Assembly (NCBI GenBank): GCA_963842835.1
Contig: CAWJIB010000010.1
Span: forward strand, 62,001 to 126,000
Reading direction: 5' to 3'
DNA length: 64,000 nt
Source: Roseiarcus sp963842835
Lineage (GTDB): Bacteria; Pseudomonadota; Alphaproteobacteria; Rhizobiales; Beijerinckiaceae
The position numbers and the translations under genes are program-made. The notes below the pieces were generated by a model, which was not told where the DNA came from, did not search any database, and saw only the letters and a list, made by a program, of their open reading frames with translations. This document shows, one piece after another, positions 25,909-35,105 of this stretch (position 1 is its first letter; every line of letters starts with the position of its first letter).

Positions 25909-26337
25909 TTAGGGAACGATGAGCACTGCGCAGGGGGCGAGGCTGACGACCTTTTGGGAGACGCTGCCGAGCAGCAGTCCGGCCAATTGGCCGCGGCCGC
26001 GCCGGCCAAGCACGATCATGTCGATCGAGCTCTGTGTTGCGATTTCGATCAGCGACTGGGCGACATCGCCCCAGCCTGCCTGGACCTCGATATTCGAGAC
26101 CCCTATCCGCCGCGCGCGGGCCTCGGCGGCGTGCAGTATCTGAGCTGTCACCGCCTCGAGCAGATCGCCCATGCCTCCTTCGGCGCGCGCAAACTGCTGC
26201 GCTTCTTCCCCTAACAAAGCTCCCCCGATTGTCACGATCAGAAGATTGCCTGCCACTGCTTTCGTAAGCTCTGCCGCAACGTCAACCGCGCGATTGGCTC
26301 CGCTGGAGCCGTCGGTAGCCACCATGATGTGACGCAT
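25909..26337 (-). CDS. Universal stress protein (UspA family)
   Basis: 142 residues, single Usp domain. It starts with MRHIMVATDGSSGANRAV, and the ATP-binding loop appears as GRRGRGQLAGLLLGSVSQKV, matching the G-x2-G-x9-G-S pattern of ATP-binding Usp proteins. These cytosolic proteins are induced by starvation, oxidative or hypoxic stress. The ATG at 26337 is preferred over the longer frame to 26400 because the Usp fold begins immediately there. Confidence 0.9.
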   Translation of the reverse strand: MRHIMVATDGSSGANRAVDVAAELTKAVAGNLLIVTIGGALLGEEAQQFARAEGGMGDLLEAVTAQILHAAEARARRIGVSNIEVQAGWGDVAQSLIEIATQSSIDMIVLGRRGRGQLAGLLLGSVSQKVVSLAPCAVLIVP

Positions 26338-26406
26338 GAGTCGTCGCCTCGGGGCAATGAACGCGGCGCCAGTAGACGCTTGCCGCCCTATGGCCGTCAA
26401 CCGACC

Positions 26407-26805
26407 TCAGAACCCGCCGTAGCGTTCGGCGAAGCTCTCCAAATTGACCGCGACGCGGCGGTGCGTGCCCTCGCCGATCTTGCGCTCGCCGTCATGCGCT
26501 TCGACCGCGAACAGCACGCTACGACCTTCGATTTCGATCACGCGCGCGGTCGCCACGACCGTGCGGCCCATCGGGGTCGGGGCGAGGTGGCGAATGTTGA
26601 CCTCGCTGCCGACGGAGACCCAGCCCGCCGGCAGATGCGGCGCTATCGCCGCGCCCGAGGCGATCTCCATCGCCAAGATCATCATCGGCGTGCCATAGAC
26701 CAACGGCATGCCCTCGACATGGCCGCCGACCGTCAGTTCGCGGGTCACGACGACCTCCTTTCGCCCGGACATGCCGACCCGAATTTTCTCCAACGGCTCC
26801 GTCAT
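26407..26805 (-). CDS. FlK-like hotdog thioesterase
   Basis: 132 residues. It resembles the fluoroacetyl-CoA thioesterase (FlK) branch of the hotdog fold: VYGTPMMILAMEIASG carries the Thr and Glu region, SEVNIRHLAPTPMG holds the His, followed by KIGEGTHRRVAVN. Relatives are generic acyl-CoA thioesterases; specificity for fluoroacetyl-CoA should not be assumed. The ATG at 26805 starts at the family's usual point. It lies 69 nt upstream of the Usp gene on the same strand. Confidence 0.85.
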   Translation of the reverse strand: MTEPLEKIRVGMSGRKEVVVTRELTVGGHVEGMPLVYGTPMMILAMEIASGAAIAPHLPAGWVSVGSEVNIRHLAPTPMGRTVVATARVIEIEGRSVLFAVEAHDGERKIGEGTHRRVAVNLESFAERYGGF

Positions 26806-27140
26806 TGCGCGCTCCCTCACTCCGCATCCACCAGATCGTCGTCGGTTATCTCTGTCGATTAGCCGCAATGCCGCGCATCGAGCTCATACGACCGCCAGTC
26901 GACCGCTGCGCCTTTTCGCGGCGCGAGGCCGGCCAGCAACCTCTCGTCGCGCCCGGTTCTATCGAAGCGGCGCTCGCCGTCAAAACCGAACGTTTCTCCC
27001 TTCGGGCTGCCGCCAAACTCGCACGCTCGCGCAGGCGGTCGCCGGCCGTCCCCGCCCGCGCCGACTTTTTATCACTCGTCAAGCGCCATTCTTGGTAAAC
27101 GCGCTAGGTGTTCCCTGCGGCAAGATTACTGGAGGGAAGC
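26806..27140. other. Spacer, no convincing gene
   Basis: 335 nt between divergent genes. Open frames exist on both strands (for example 26867-27098 plus, about 76 residues) but they are Arg/Ala-rich and match nothing I recognise. It must hold the promoters of the FlK-like and the small secreted protein genes. Confidence 0.5.
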
Positions 27141-27374
27141 ATGAAATCGATCCGTATCGCACTGGCGCTGGTTGGCAGCCTTTCCGCTCTTGGCGGTCTC
27201 GCCATCGTGGCCTCTACGCCTGCTGACGCCTGGTATTGCTCGGCGCGGGGCACGACGGGCGCCACCGGCTGGGGTAGGTCCGGAAGTCTGGGCCAGGCGA
27301 AAGGCATAGCTCTGCGGGAATGCGCCGTGCGAACGCCGCGCGGCGCCACATGCCTCATCATGTATTGCAGGTGA
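27141..27374 (+). CDS. Small secreted protein, DUF4189-like
   Basis: 77 residues. A signal peptide ends near ADA-WYCSA (residues 1-30). The mature 47 residues contain four cysteines and an AWYCSARGTTGATGWG...AKGIALREC pattern that resembles the DUF4189 domain, in which a Gly-rich stretch and a helix with a conserved Cys recur. Function is unknown. GGAGGG lies 6 nt before the ATG, and a terminator hairpin follows about 50 nt after the stop. Confidence 0.7.
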   Translation: MKSIRIALALVGSLSALGGLAIVASTPADAWYCSARGTTGATGWGRSGSLGQAKGIALRECAVRTPRGATCLIMYCR

Positions 27375-27675
27375 GCGCTGCGACAAAACGTCGCTATACG
27401 CGGCGCCGGCAGCTTGGCGACGTCGCCCCCGGCAAATCGCCCGGGGGCGATTCTTCGCGCAGGTCGCTTTTCCCTTATCGGCGCCCTTTGATTTCCCGAT
27501 AATCCCGCGTCGACGGGCCGGATCGAGGCGCCAGGGCTTTTCGCGGGCGTCGCCTGCGCCATTTAAGCCTGTCGAGCGGCGAGAAATACGCGGCCAGAAC
27601 CTGATTTATTGTCGATTAACCATTCCGCTACGCCTGCGCCCTATGTTTTCCCGCAGTGAAAACTGAGTCTGGGAA
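27375..27675. other. Spacer before glgA
   Basis: 301 nt containing the terminator at 27423-27450. The remainder, ending in a short A/T-rich segment around 27600-27660, should contain the glgA promoter but no clear -35/-10 pair stands out. Confidence 0.5.
27423..27450 (+). terminator. Terminator of the small secreted protein gene
   Basis: TCGCCCCCGG and CCGGGGGCGA form a perfect 10-bp stem around an 8-nt loop, followed by TTCTTC. It lies about 50 nt after the stop at 27374. Confidence 0.7.
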
Positions 27676-29226
27676 GTGCTCGTGAACAAGCCGGCCGCCC
27701 TCGTAACCGTCAGCGCCCCGACGAGAGATCCCAGACCAGCGAGCCCACGCGAAACGGCGCGCATCGTCCCCATGACGCCGCCGCGACCGCGCGTGCTGTT
27801 CGTCACCTCCGAAATGAGCGATTTCGTCCAAGTCGGCGGTCTCGGCGCCGTTTCGGCTTCGCTGCCGCGCGCGCTTAGACCATATGGCGACGTCCGCGTG
27901 ATGCTGCCCGGCTATCGACAGGTGCTCGATCGCGCGCGCACGATGGATATCGTGGCGCATCTGCCCGGCCGCAGCGCCGTCCCTCCCTGCTCCATCGGCA
28001 TGACGAGGCTCGACGACGGCCTGATCGTCTATGTCGTACTGTGCGAGGAACTCTTCAAAAGAGACGGCTCCCCTTACGCCGACGTGGGCGGCGCCGACTT
28101 TGCCGACAACGACCTGCGTTTCGCGCGCCTGAGCCTGGCGGCGGCGCAAATGGCCGAGCGCGGCTGCGACGGTTGGAAACCCGCCAGCCTGCATTTGAAC
28201 GACTGGCAGACGGCCCTCGCCGCCGGCTATCTCGCCTGGAACGCCATCGACGCGCCGGCGCTGCTGTCGGTCCACAATCTCGCGCACCAGGGACTCTTCG
28301 GGGCCTCGCGAATGAGGGCGCTCGGCATTCCCCCACAGGCGTTCACGATGCAGGGCGTCGAGTTCTTCAGCCGCGTTTCCTTTCTCAAGGCCGGATTGAA
28401 CTACGCCGCGCAGGTCGCCACCGTCAGTGCGACTTACGCGGAAGAGATCACGCGCCCGGAATACGGTTGCGGGCTCGACGGCCTGTTGCTGGAGCGCGCC
28501 TCGCAAGGCCGCCTGACCGGCATCGTCAACGGCGTCGACGAATCCTGGGATCCGCGAAAAGACCGAAATTGCCCCTATCTCTACGATCCGCAACGCTGGA
28601 AAGGCCGCTACGCCGATTACGTCCGCGGCATGTTCGGATTGTCCTTGTCGCGCGCGCCCTTGTTTTCATTCGTTTCGCGGCTGGTTCATCAAAAGGGCGC
28701 CGATCTCGTCCTCCGGGCGGGCGAACAAATCGCTGAACTCGGCGGGCAGCTCGTTGTCATGGGCCTGGGAGAGCCGAAGATGGAGGCCGCATTCGCCGCG
28801 CTTGGCAACCGCCGCCGCGACGCTGTCGGCGTCCGCGTCGGTTTCGATGCGCAGGATGCGCGCGCCCTGTTCGCGGGCAGCGATTTCGTTCTCATGCCGT
28901 CGCGTTTCGAACCCTGCGGACTGAGCCAGATGTACGCCCAGCGTTTCGGCGCGATCCCGATCGCGCGTCGCACCGGCGGTCTCAGCGAAACGATCCACGA
29001 CGGCAAGACCGGGTTCCTGTTCGACCGTCCTGACCCCGCGGACCTCGGCGAAGCGATCCGTCGCGGATTTGAAGTCTACGCCTCGAACAAGCGCCTCAAC
29101 GAACTGCGCCGCGCCGCCATGGCGTTGAAGTTCGACTGGGACAACTCGGCGCGTCGCTATGGCGCCATTTACCGCGCTCTCGAATATTCGCGGACGGGCA
29201 AGGCCGAAGCGCGGCCGTCGCGATAG
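27676..29226 (+). CDS. glgA: Glycogen synthase (GT5)
   Basis: 516 residues from the GTG at 27676; an ATG at 27772 (MTPPRPRVLFVTSEMS) would remove 32 non-conserved residues and may be the real start. The protein has the GT5 GT-B fold: N-terminal domain with SVHNLAHQGLF and the C-terminal donor site with FVSRLVHQKGADLV and PSRFEPCGLSQMYAQRFG. It elongates glycogen from ADP-glucose. The ADP-glucose-binding KTGGL motif reads QVGGL and DWHA reads DWQT, so this is a divergent branch. No glgB, glgC or glgP is adjacent. Confidence 0.88.
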   Translation: MLVNKPAALVTVSAPTRDPRPASPRETARIVPMTPPRPRVLFVTSEMSDFVQVGGLGAVSASLPRALRPYGDVRVMLPGYRQVLDRARTMDIVAHLPGRSAVPPCSIGMTRLDDGLIVYVVLCEELFKRDGSPYADVGGADFADNDLRFARLSLAAAQMAERGCDGWKPASLHLNDWQTALAAGYLAWNAIDAPALLSVHNLAHQGLFGASRMRALGIPPQAFTMQGVEFFSRVSFLKAGLNYAAQVATVSATYAEEITRPEYGCGLDGLLLERASQGRLTGIVNGVDESWDPRKDRNCPYLYDPQRWKGRYADYVRGMFGLSLSRAPLFSFVSRLVHQKGADLVLRAGEQIAELGGQLVVMGLGEPKMEAAFAALGNRRRDAVGVRVGFDAQDARALFAGSDFVLMPSRFEPCGLSQMYAQRFGAIPIARRTGGLSETIHDGKTGFLFDRPDPADLGEAIRRGFEVYASNKRLNELRRAAMALKFDWDNSARRYGAIYRALEYSRTGKAEARPSR

Positions 29227-29245
29227 GCCGCGCGAACGCGCGGCC
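29226..29245. terminator. Bidirectional hairpin between convergent genes
   Basis: GGCCGCGC-GAAC-GCGCGGCC forms an 8-bp perfect stem that begins on the last base of the glgA stop codon and lies 10 nt from the stop of the convergent gene. No strong T-run is present on either strand. Confidence 0.6.
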
Positions 29246-29254
29246 GAGCGAAAG

Positions 29255-29968
29255 TCATTTCGCCTCGAGCGCGTCGATCAGACTTTGCGCCGCGCCCCAT
29301 TCGCGAAGCTTCGCCGTCGGAATGGCGACGACGTCCGCACAAGCCTGCACCGCGTGGGGAAGGCTAATGGTCTGCATCGCGAGGCCCTTGGACCTGGCGT
29401 CCGGCCAGAGAACGAAGTTCAGATCGGCGCCCGTCAAAGCCTCCCTGCAGTCGGCGTCCAAGCCCTTGCCGAGCCTGGCGACATAGAGAGCGCTGAGCGC
29501 TTTCGAGCCGACGACGCCGATTCTCGCGCCGTCCGCCGCCGTATCCAAAGACGTTGTCTCGACAATGGATTTCGGCAGCAGCTTGGCCCAGTCCACGGGA
29601 TTGCCCGTGGTCAGGTCATAGACCAGCGCGAAACTCGACGAGTCCGGATGCGCGCCGCCGCAATCGACGGAGTCAGACACGAGGTAGCTGAGGTAGCGCG
29701 GGCCGCGCATGGCGACGTCGATCGAGCGCGACCAGTCGGCGTCCTTTGACGTGACGCATTCAGCGCGCGCCCTTCGAACGCGATCGTCCAGTTTGAGAAG
29801 AGCGGCGTTGATCCTGTCGGCCGCCGGATCGCGCGCGGCGAGCTTGGGAAACGCCGCGACGCTTTTTGCCAGCGGCGCCGGAGAGGTTAAGCTGACATCG
29901 GGGCCTGCGGCCTGCGCGGCGCCGGTCAGCAACGCGAAAACGATAAGTGTGCGGTTGAGACGGCGCAT
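29255..29968 (-). CDS. Secreted protein, DUF3298/RsiV-like
   Basis: 237 residues. A signal peptide ends AQA-AG near residue 21. The central part (RYLSYLVSDSVDCGGAHPDS, then FALVYDLTTGNPVDWAKLLP) follows the pattern of DUF3298/DUF4163-type extracytoplasmic domains, where a beta strand, a GAHP turn and DLxTGxxxxxxxLL recur. Three or four cysteines suggest disulfides. Function unknown. It is convergent with glgA. Confidence 0.65.
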   Translation of the reverse strand: MRRLNRTLIVFALLTGAAQAAGPDVSLTSPAPLAKSVAAFPKLAARDPAADRINAALLKLDDRVRRARAECVTSKDADWSRSIDVAMRGPRYLSYLVSDSVDCGGAHPDSSSFALVYDLTTGNPVDWAKLLPKSIVETTSLDTAADGARIGVVGSKALSALYVARLGKGLDADCREALTGADLNFVLWPDARSKGLAMQTISLPHAVQACADVVAIPTAKLREWGAAQSLIDALEAK

Positions 29969-30060
29969 GGCGACGAGTCTCGCTGTTGATGAAATGACGG
30001 ACGAACGATCACGCTATCGACGATGTCCTTATAGAGTTGATGACGAGAGCGAGGCGCGCG

Positions 30061-31008
30061 ATGAGCGAAGAGATCGCGATTTTCGGCTTCGGGCCGGTGG
30101 GCCGCGCGACGGCGGAAATCCTGTGCGCGCGGGGGCGTGCGGTGCGGATCGCGCAGCGCAAGGAGCCTGAGGCCGCGCCCACGGGCACCTCCTTCGTCCG
30201 CTGCGACGCGCTCGATCGCGAATCGGTGCGCGCCGCGGCGCGCGGCGCCGCCCAAGCCGTGCTGGCGATCGGCTTTCCCTACGTCGGCGCGCTCTGGCGC
30301 GAGGCATGGCCGCGGGCGATGACGAATCTCGTCGAGGCATGCGCGGAAACGGGCGCGCGCCTCATCTTCGCAGACAATCTCTATATGTACGGCCCGCAGA
30401 CGCGGCCTCTGGTCGAAACGATGCCGCTGACCGACGTTGGGATCAAGCCGGCCGCGCGCGCCGAGGTCACGCGCATCTGGATGGCGGCGAGCGAGGCGGG
30501 CCGGCTTCGCGTCGCGGCGCTGCGCGCCCCCGATTTCTATGGGCCCGGCGTCGCGCAGTCGCACCTGGGCCAGACGGCGTTCGGCGCGCTGGCCAGGGGC
30601 AAGGCCGCCAACGTGATCGGCTCGCCCGACACGCCGCACGACTTCGCCTATGTCCCGGATTTCGCCCGCGCCGTCGTCTCACTGCTCGACGCGCCCGACG
30701 ACGCATTCGGCCAGGCCTGGCATGTGCCCTGCGCGCCGACGCGGACCCCGCGCGAAATTCTGGCGCTGGGCGCGGCGGCGCTCGGCGTGAAGCCGCGCGT
30801 CTCCGGCCTACCGATTTGGGCGCTCGGACCGCTCGGATTGTTTGTTCCGGTCTTGAGCGAAATGCGCGAAATGCGCTTTCAGTGGGACCGGCCCTATCGC
30901 GTCAACTCAAGCCGCTTCGCCAAGCGTTTCTGGACCGACGCGACGCCGTTCGAAGTCGGCGCCCCGGCGACTGCGCTCTGGTTCCGCGATCGCCGGTCCG
31001 CGCCCTGA
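30061..31008 (+). CDS. NAD(P)-binding epimerase/dehydratase-like protein (extended SDR)
   Basis: 315 residues from the ATG at 30061 (a start at 30037 adds eight residues). The Rossmann motif IFGFGPVGRATAE is an atypical-SDR version of GxxGxxG, and the active-site region reads DNLYMYGP, where the Tyr of YxxxK remains but the Lys is not in the canonical spacing. ALRAPDFYGPGV and HDFAYVPDFARAVV match the extended-SDR C-terminal half. Members act on nucleotide sugars or flavonoid-like substrates; the substrate is unknown here. Confidence 0.82.
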   Translation: MSEEIAIFGFGPVGRATAEILCARGRAVRIAQRKEPEAAPTGTSFVRCDALDRESVRAAARGAAQAVLAIGFPYVGALWREAWPRAMTNLVEACAETGARLIFADNLYMYGPQTRPLVETMPLTDVGIKPAARAEVTRIWMAASEAGRLRVAALRAPDFYGPGVAQSHLGQTAFGALARGKAANVIGSPDTPHDFAYVPDFARAVVSLLDAPDDAFGQAWHVPCAPTRTPREILALGAAALGVKPRVSGLPIWALGPLGLFVPVLSEMREMRFQWDRPYRVNSSRFAKRFWTDATPFEVGAPATALWFRDRRSAP

Positions 31009-31098
31009 GCGGCGCCGCGGTTTCGGCCTTGGCGCGCGGCGGCGGCGCGCTATGATGGCGGTGCTTTCGTTCGCGCTCCCCTTCGCCGCAAAGAGTCG

Positions 31099-32283
31099 AT
31101 GACCGCCGCCCTCGCCGTCCGCACCGTCCCGTCCGTCGCCGAGGTCGCCGCCGACGCGTGGGACGCCTGCGCCAATCCGCCCGCCCTCGGCGAGGACGCG
31201 GCCGAAGGCGAGCAATTCAATCCTTTCATCGCGCATGCGTTTCTCCTTGCGCTCGAGCAGTCGCGTTCGGTAGGCGGGCGTTCCGGTTGGACGCCCGCGC
31301 ATATGCTCGTGGAAGATTCCGGCGGCCGGCTCGTCGCGGCGGCGCCGACCTACCTGAAGACCCATAGCCAGGGCGAATATGTCTTCGACCACAGTTGGGC
31401 CGAGGCCTATCAGCGCGCGGGCGGGCGCTATTACCCCAAGCTGCAGGTCGCCGTTCCCTTCACGCCGGTGACGGGCCGGCGGCTGCTCGTGGCGCCGGAT
31501 GCGCCCAAGGGCGCCTGCGAGACGCTGATCGCGGGGTTGCGCGCGCTACGCGAGGCGGCCGGCGCGTCGTCGATCCACGTCACCTTCCCCGACCGCCGGG
31601 ATAGCGAAGCCCTTCAGCGCGCCGGTTTCGTGTCGCGGACGGGCGAGCAATTTCATTTCGTCAACGAGGGCTATCGCGATTTCGACGATTTTCTCGCCGC
31701 CCTTGCCTCTCGCAAGCGCAAGGCGATCAAGCGCGAGCGTCGCGCAGCCCTCGGCGACGACATCGCCGTCGAACTGCTTACGGGAAGCGATATCAAATCA
31801 GAGCATTGGAATGCGTTCTTCGTGTTTTACATGGATACTGGGTCGCGCAAATGGGGCCGGCCCTACCTGACCCGCGATTTCTTTGATCGCGTCGGCGCGG
31901 CGATGGCGGAGCGCGTCCTGCTGGTCATGGCCAAGCGCGCGGGGCGTTACATCGCAGGCGCGATCAACTATCTCGGCGACGACGCGCTCTACGGGCGCAA
32001 CTGGGGCGCGATCGAGGAGCGGCCGTTTCTGCATTTCGAGATTTGCTATTATCAAGCGATCGAATTCGCGATAAGGCGCGGCCTCAAGCGCGTCGAGGCG
32101 GGCGCGCAGGGAGAGCACAAATTGGCGCGCGGCTATCGTCCGGTCCCCACCTATTCCGCGCATGAATTCGCCGACCCGCGCTTTCAACAGGCCGTGGCGG
32201 CCTATCTCGCGCGCGAGCGCGCCGCCGTCGATGAAGCGCTCGCCGAATACGCCGAACAACTCCCATTCCGGCGGGAGGGCTGA
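31099..32283 (+). CDS. FemAB-like GNAT acyltransferase (PF04339)
   Basis: 394 residues matching the family annotated as peptidoglycan biosynthesis/GNAT N-acetyltransferase. Recognisable are FNPFIAHAFLLALEQS near residue 40, YVFDHSWAEAYQRAGGRYYPKLQ near 95 (in part), SRKRKAIKRERR, YMDTGSRKWGRPYL near 245, and EAGAQGEHKLARGY near 335. The fold is a tandem GNAT; true substrates are unproven, though envelope amino acid or lipid acylation is proposed for relatives. The HIT gene follows after 32 nt. Confidence 0.86.
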   Translation: MTAALAVRTVPSVAEVAADAWDACANPPALGEDAAEGEQFNPFIAHAFLLALEQSRSVGGRSGWTPAHMLVEDSGGRLVAAAPTYLKTHSQGEYVFDHSWAEAYQRAGGRYYPKLQVAVPFTPVTGRRLLVAPDAPKGACETLIAGLRALREAAGASSIHVTFPDRRDSEALQRAGFVSRTGEQFHFVNEGYRDFDDFLAALASRKRKAIKRERRAALGDDIAVELLTGSDIKSEHWNAFFVFYMDTGSRKWGRPYLTRDFFDRVGAAMAERVLLVMAKRAGRYIAGAINYLGDDALYGRNWGAIEERPFLHFEICYYQAIEFAIRRGLKRVEAGAQGEHKLARGYRPVPTYSAHEFADPRFQQAVAAYLARERAAVDEALAEYAEQLPFRREG

Positions 32284-32315
32284 CGCCCGCCGAGCCGACT
32301 GTCCCCGGAGAGCCC

Positions 32316-32744
32316 ATGACCCAGCATTACGATCCCCACAACGTCTTCGCCAAGATCCTGCGCGGCGAGGCGCCATGCGTGCGCGTCGCCGAGGACGAAG
32401 TCTCGCTCGCCTTCATGGACATCATGCCGCGCGCCGACGGGCACGTCCTCGTCGTTCCGAAGACGCCGGCGCGCAACCTTCTCGACATCGCGCCCGCCGA
32501 ACTCGCGCGCTTCATGCCGTCGGTCCAGCGCATCGCGCTGGCCGTCAAAACGGGGATGGCGGCCGACGGAATCATCGTGCAACAGTTCAACGAAAGCGCC
32601 GGCGGGCAGATCGTGTTCCATCTGCATTTTCATATATTGCCGCGCTGGAGCGGCGTCCCGCTGCGCCCGCCCGGCGGCCCGATGCTCACGGCCGATGAGC
32701 TCGAGATCCACGCCGCCAAGATTCGCGCCGCGGCGAAGGCGTAG
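32316..32744 (+). CDS. HIT-family nucleotide hydrolase/transferase
   Basis: 142 residues. The histidine triad is visible as FHLHFHILPRW near residue 102, and the N-terminal part has FAKILRGEAPCVRV and MPRADGHVLVVPKTPARNLLD, typical of the Hint/HinT branch. These small cytosolic proteins hydrolyse phosphoramidates or dinucleoside polyphosphates. It follows the FemAB-like gene closely and is probably co-transcribed. Confidence 0.92.
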   Translation: MTQHYDPHNVFAKILRGEAPCVRVAEDEVSLAFMDIMPRADGHVLVVPKTPARNLLDIAPAELARFMPSVQRIALAVKTGMAADGIIVQQFNESAGGQIVFHLHFHILPRWSGVPLRPPGGPMLTADELEIHAAKIRAAAKA

Positions 32745-32834
32745 GTGACCGCGGCCCGCGCGAGGCCGGGTTACATCCTCCTTGGCGTGAACTAGGCAAG
32801 GAGACGCCGAGCCGCCCAAGCCTTCGAGCCGCCC

Positions 32835-33539
32835 ATGTATTCGAGCCATCTGCATTATCTTCCCGGGCAGCTCCTGGTCTTTCTGCTGCTTGGCGCGCTC
32901 ATCCTCGGCCTGCTGCTGGCGCTGCAGATCGGCCTGCTCAACACGGCCTACCGGCGCCTCGGATTGGAGCCGCGAGTCGCGATGCTGGTGCTGCTCGCCT
33001 CGCTAATCGGCGGCTATCTCAACATCCCGATCGCGCGGCTGCCCGAGGCGCACGTGGTGACGAAGACCGTCGTCGACGCGTTCGGCGTGCCCTATCTCGT
33101 CCCGCAGATCGTGGACTGGCCCGGCACGATCCTCGCGGTCAATGTCGGCGGCGCGCTCATTCCCATTCTGCTGTCGCTTTATCTCGTCGTCCACAACCGC
33201 ATTCTCGTTTTGAGCGCGGTCGCGACGGTGGTCGTGGCGGTGGTCGTTCATCAGCTCGCGACGCCGATACCGGGCGTCGGCATTTCCGTTCCTCTCTTCG
33301 CGCCGCCGCTCGTGGCGGCGCTGATCGCGGTGCTGCTGTCGCGCCGATACGCCGCGCCGCTCGCCTATGTCGGCGGCAGTCTCGGCGTCCTGATCGGCGC
33401 CGACCTCAGCAATCTCGATCAATTGCAAACTTTGGGCGCGCCGGTCGCCTCGATCGGCGGCGCGGGAACCTTCGACGGCGTGTTCCTGACCGGCATCGTC
33501 GCGGTGCTGCTGTCGGGATTGGGCGGGCCGCGTTCGTGA
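32835..33539 (+). CDS. DUF1614-family membrane protein
   Basis: 234 residues with six or seven hydrophobic segments. The pattern ASLIGGYLNIPIARLP, VNVGGALIPILLSLYL and SIGGAGTFDGVFLTGIVAVLL marks DUF1614, a family of inner-membrane proteins without known function. The conserved GGAGTFDGVFLTG stretch near the C-terminus is the best signature. A short stem (33576-33595) follows the stop. Confidence 0.85.
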   Translation: MYSSHLHYLPGQLLVFLLLGALILGLLLALQIGLLNTAYRRLGLEPRVAMLVLLASLIGGYLNIPIARLPEAHVVTKTVVDAFGVPYLVPQIVDWPGTILAVNVGGALIPILLSLYLVVHNRILVLSAVATVVVAVVVHQLATPIPGVGISVPLFAPPLVAALIAVLLSRRYAAPLAYVGGSLGVLIGADLSNLDQLQTLGAPVASIGGAGTFDGVFLTGIVAVLLSGLGGPRS

Positions 33540-33932
33540 AGACGCTAGCGTCGCACGCCCAGCGCATCGGCAGCAGCCGCAAGCCTCCTTGCGGCCTCGC
33601 GCGGCAAGACTGCGCGTTCCCTAAGCTCCGTCGAAAATGCAGCCTGCGAGCGGTCCGACATGCTCGCCCTTCGAAAAGCATGTCTCTGGATTGGCCTGTC
33701 TCATGTCTGGGGCGCCGTCCGCTCCATCGCCGCAATACGAGCGAATCTGCCGATCCCTGCCCTCGCGCCGATCGCTTTGACGGCGCTCGTCGCGTAGGCT
33801 TCGCGCGCCACTCCTATCCGGGAGAAAGCAATGTTAACCCTTTCGGCCTGTTGACGATCATGCCGCGGGATTTGCGCATTCGGCGGCCGGCGTGAATCCG
33901 ATGTCAACGCCAGCGCACTAGGATTTCCCGCA
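33540..33932. other. Spacer before the GT87 gene
   Basis: 393 nt without a convincing gene. GCCGCAAG-CCTC-CTTGCGGC (33576-33595) forms an 8-bp hairpin that may end the DUF1614 transcript. A 38-codon minus-strand frame (MSDRSQAAFSTELRER...) at about 33546-33662 looks protein-like but is not recognised. Confidence 0.5.
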
Positions 33933-35105
33933 ATGGCGATTTCAAATCCTAATTCTTATCGCGCGCGCAGCGTCGCCGCGCGGCTCGGCATTATCCTGAC
34001 CATCTGCGCGCTCGTGGCCATGGCCGTCATGATTGTGATCGATCCGACTAAACGGTCGGTTACCCCTGTCTATATATCGGCGGCCGCCGAATTTTTCGCT
34101 CAAAGCAATTTCTACACGCCTGAAGCAAGCGGAGGCTTCTTATATCTGCCCGTTTTCGCGGCGCTATTCTATCCGATGACCATTTTCGGTCCATTGCTTT
34201 GTAATTTAATATGGCGAACGCTAATTCTTCTTGTGCTTTCGTTCGCCTTGCTGCGTGCGGTCCGCCGCGTGAATGCGGGACATGATCGTTTCGAGATAAT
34301 GGGGCTTACGCTACTATTCGCTATATTCGGCGCGGCTGGCGCCGTGCGCAACGGGCAATCGACGCCTCTGCTTTTGGCCGCGACATTTCTTGCCTTCGAT
34401 GCGGCTTACGATCGGAACTTCGCCAGAGCCGCGGGTTGGGCTACGCTTGCCGTCATCGCAAAGCCGCTGGGAATTGTCGTTTGGCTATTGATCGGGGCAA
34501 CGCGACCGAAGTCCTTGCCATGGCTTTTAAGCTTTCTCATAATTACGTTATTAGCGCCTTTCGCTTTTGCTGATACAACTTATGTCTATTCTCTCTATGC
34601 GCAATTTATCGCAATGATGTCGAATATATCGCCAGAGCTTGGACGCAGCGCGCCATGGGCTGACTTCATGGCGATCATTAGAGCATTTGGGCTATCGCTT
34701 GACGCACTCATAATACACGCGATACAGATCTTCGCCGCGCTTATGACATTTATAGCCGCGTTGAGCTTGATGCGCAAAAAGGACTATCTGACAGCATCGG
34801 TGGCGCCGGCGACGCTCGCCTGTTCCTATATGCTTTTATTCAACCCGCGCGCGGAAATAAACACCTACATTATGATGGCAATTCCCTATAGCTTGCTTGC
34901 CGCGTACTTGTTGTGCGCGACGCGGAAAATATATTCAGGATTGGCAATCGGCGCAGCTTGCGTTGCATTGGGCACGGGCGCGTTAGGTTATCAGGTTATG
35001 AAATTTTTTGACCCGTGGTCAAAACCCGTTCTTTTGTTATTCTGCATCGGCGTTTGCTATTTTTCCTTATTGCGCAAGACTGACCACAACGCCAGTCCTG
35101 GCTGA
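33933..35105 (+). CDS. GT87 (DUF2029) polyprenol-sugar-dependent glycosyltransferase, AT-rich
   Basis: 390 residues with about ten membrane spans. It fits the GT87 mannosyltransferase family of GT-C enzymes: FLYLPVFAALFYPMT near residue 70, VRNGQSTPLLLA near 140 (the NGQ motif) and AVIAKPLGIVVWLL near 175 (the KP motif). Such enzymes use polyprenyl-phosphate sugars to build glycolipids or envelope glycans. The codons are visibly richer in A and T (ATA, TTA, AAT) than those of every neighbour, and the gene stands alone between two long spacers, suggesting horizontal acquisition. Confidence 0.82.
   Translation: MAISNPNSYRARSVAARLGIILTICALVAMAVMIVIDPTKRSVTPVYISAAAEFFAQSNFYTPEASGGFLYLPVFAALFYPMTIFGPLLCNLIWRTLILLVLSFALLRAVRRVNAGHDRFEIMGLTLLFAIFGAAGAVRNGQSTPLLLAATFLAFDAAYDRNFARAAGWATLAVIAKPLGIVVWLLIGATRPKSLPWLLSFLIITLLAPFAFADTTYVYSLYAQFIAMMSNISPELGRSAPWADFMAIIRAFGLSLDALIIHAIQIFAALMTFIAALSLMRKKDYLTASVAPATLACSYMLLFNPRAEINTYIMMAIPYSLLAAYLLCATRKIYSGLAIGAACVALGTGALGYQVMKFFDPWSKPVLLLFCIGVCYFSLLRKTDHNASPG

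Noticed and set aside
33546..33662. 38-codon minus-strand frame (MSDRSQAAFSTELRER...)
   Set aside because: Looks protein-like but too short and without supporting context to call a gene.
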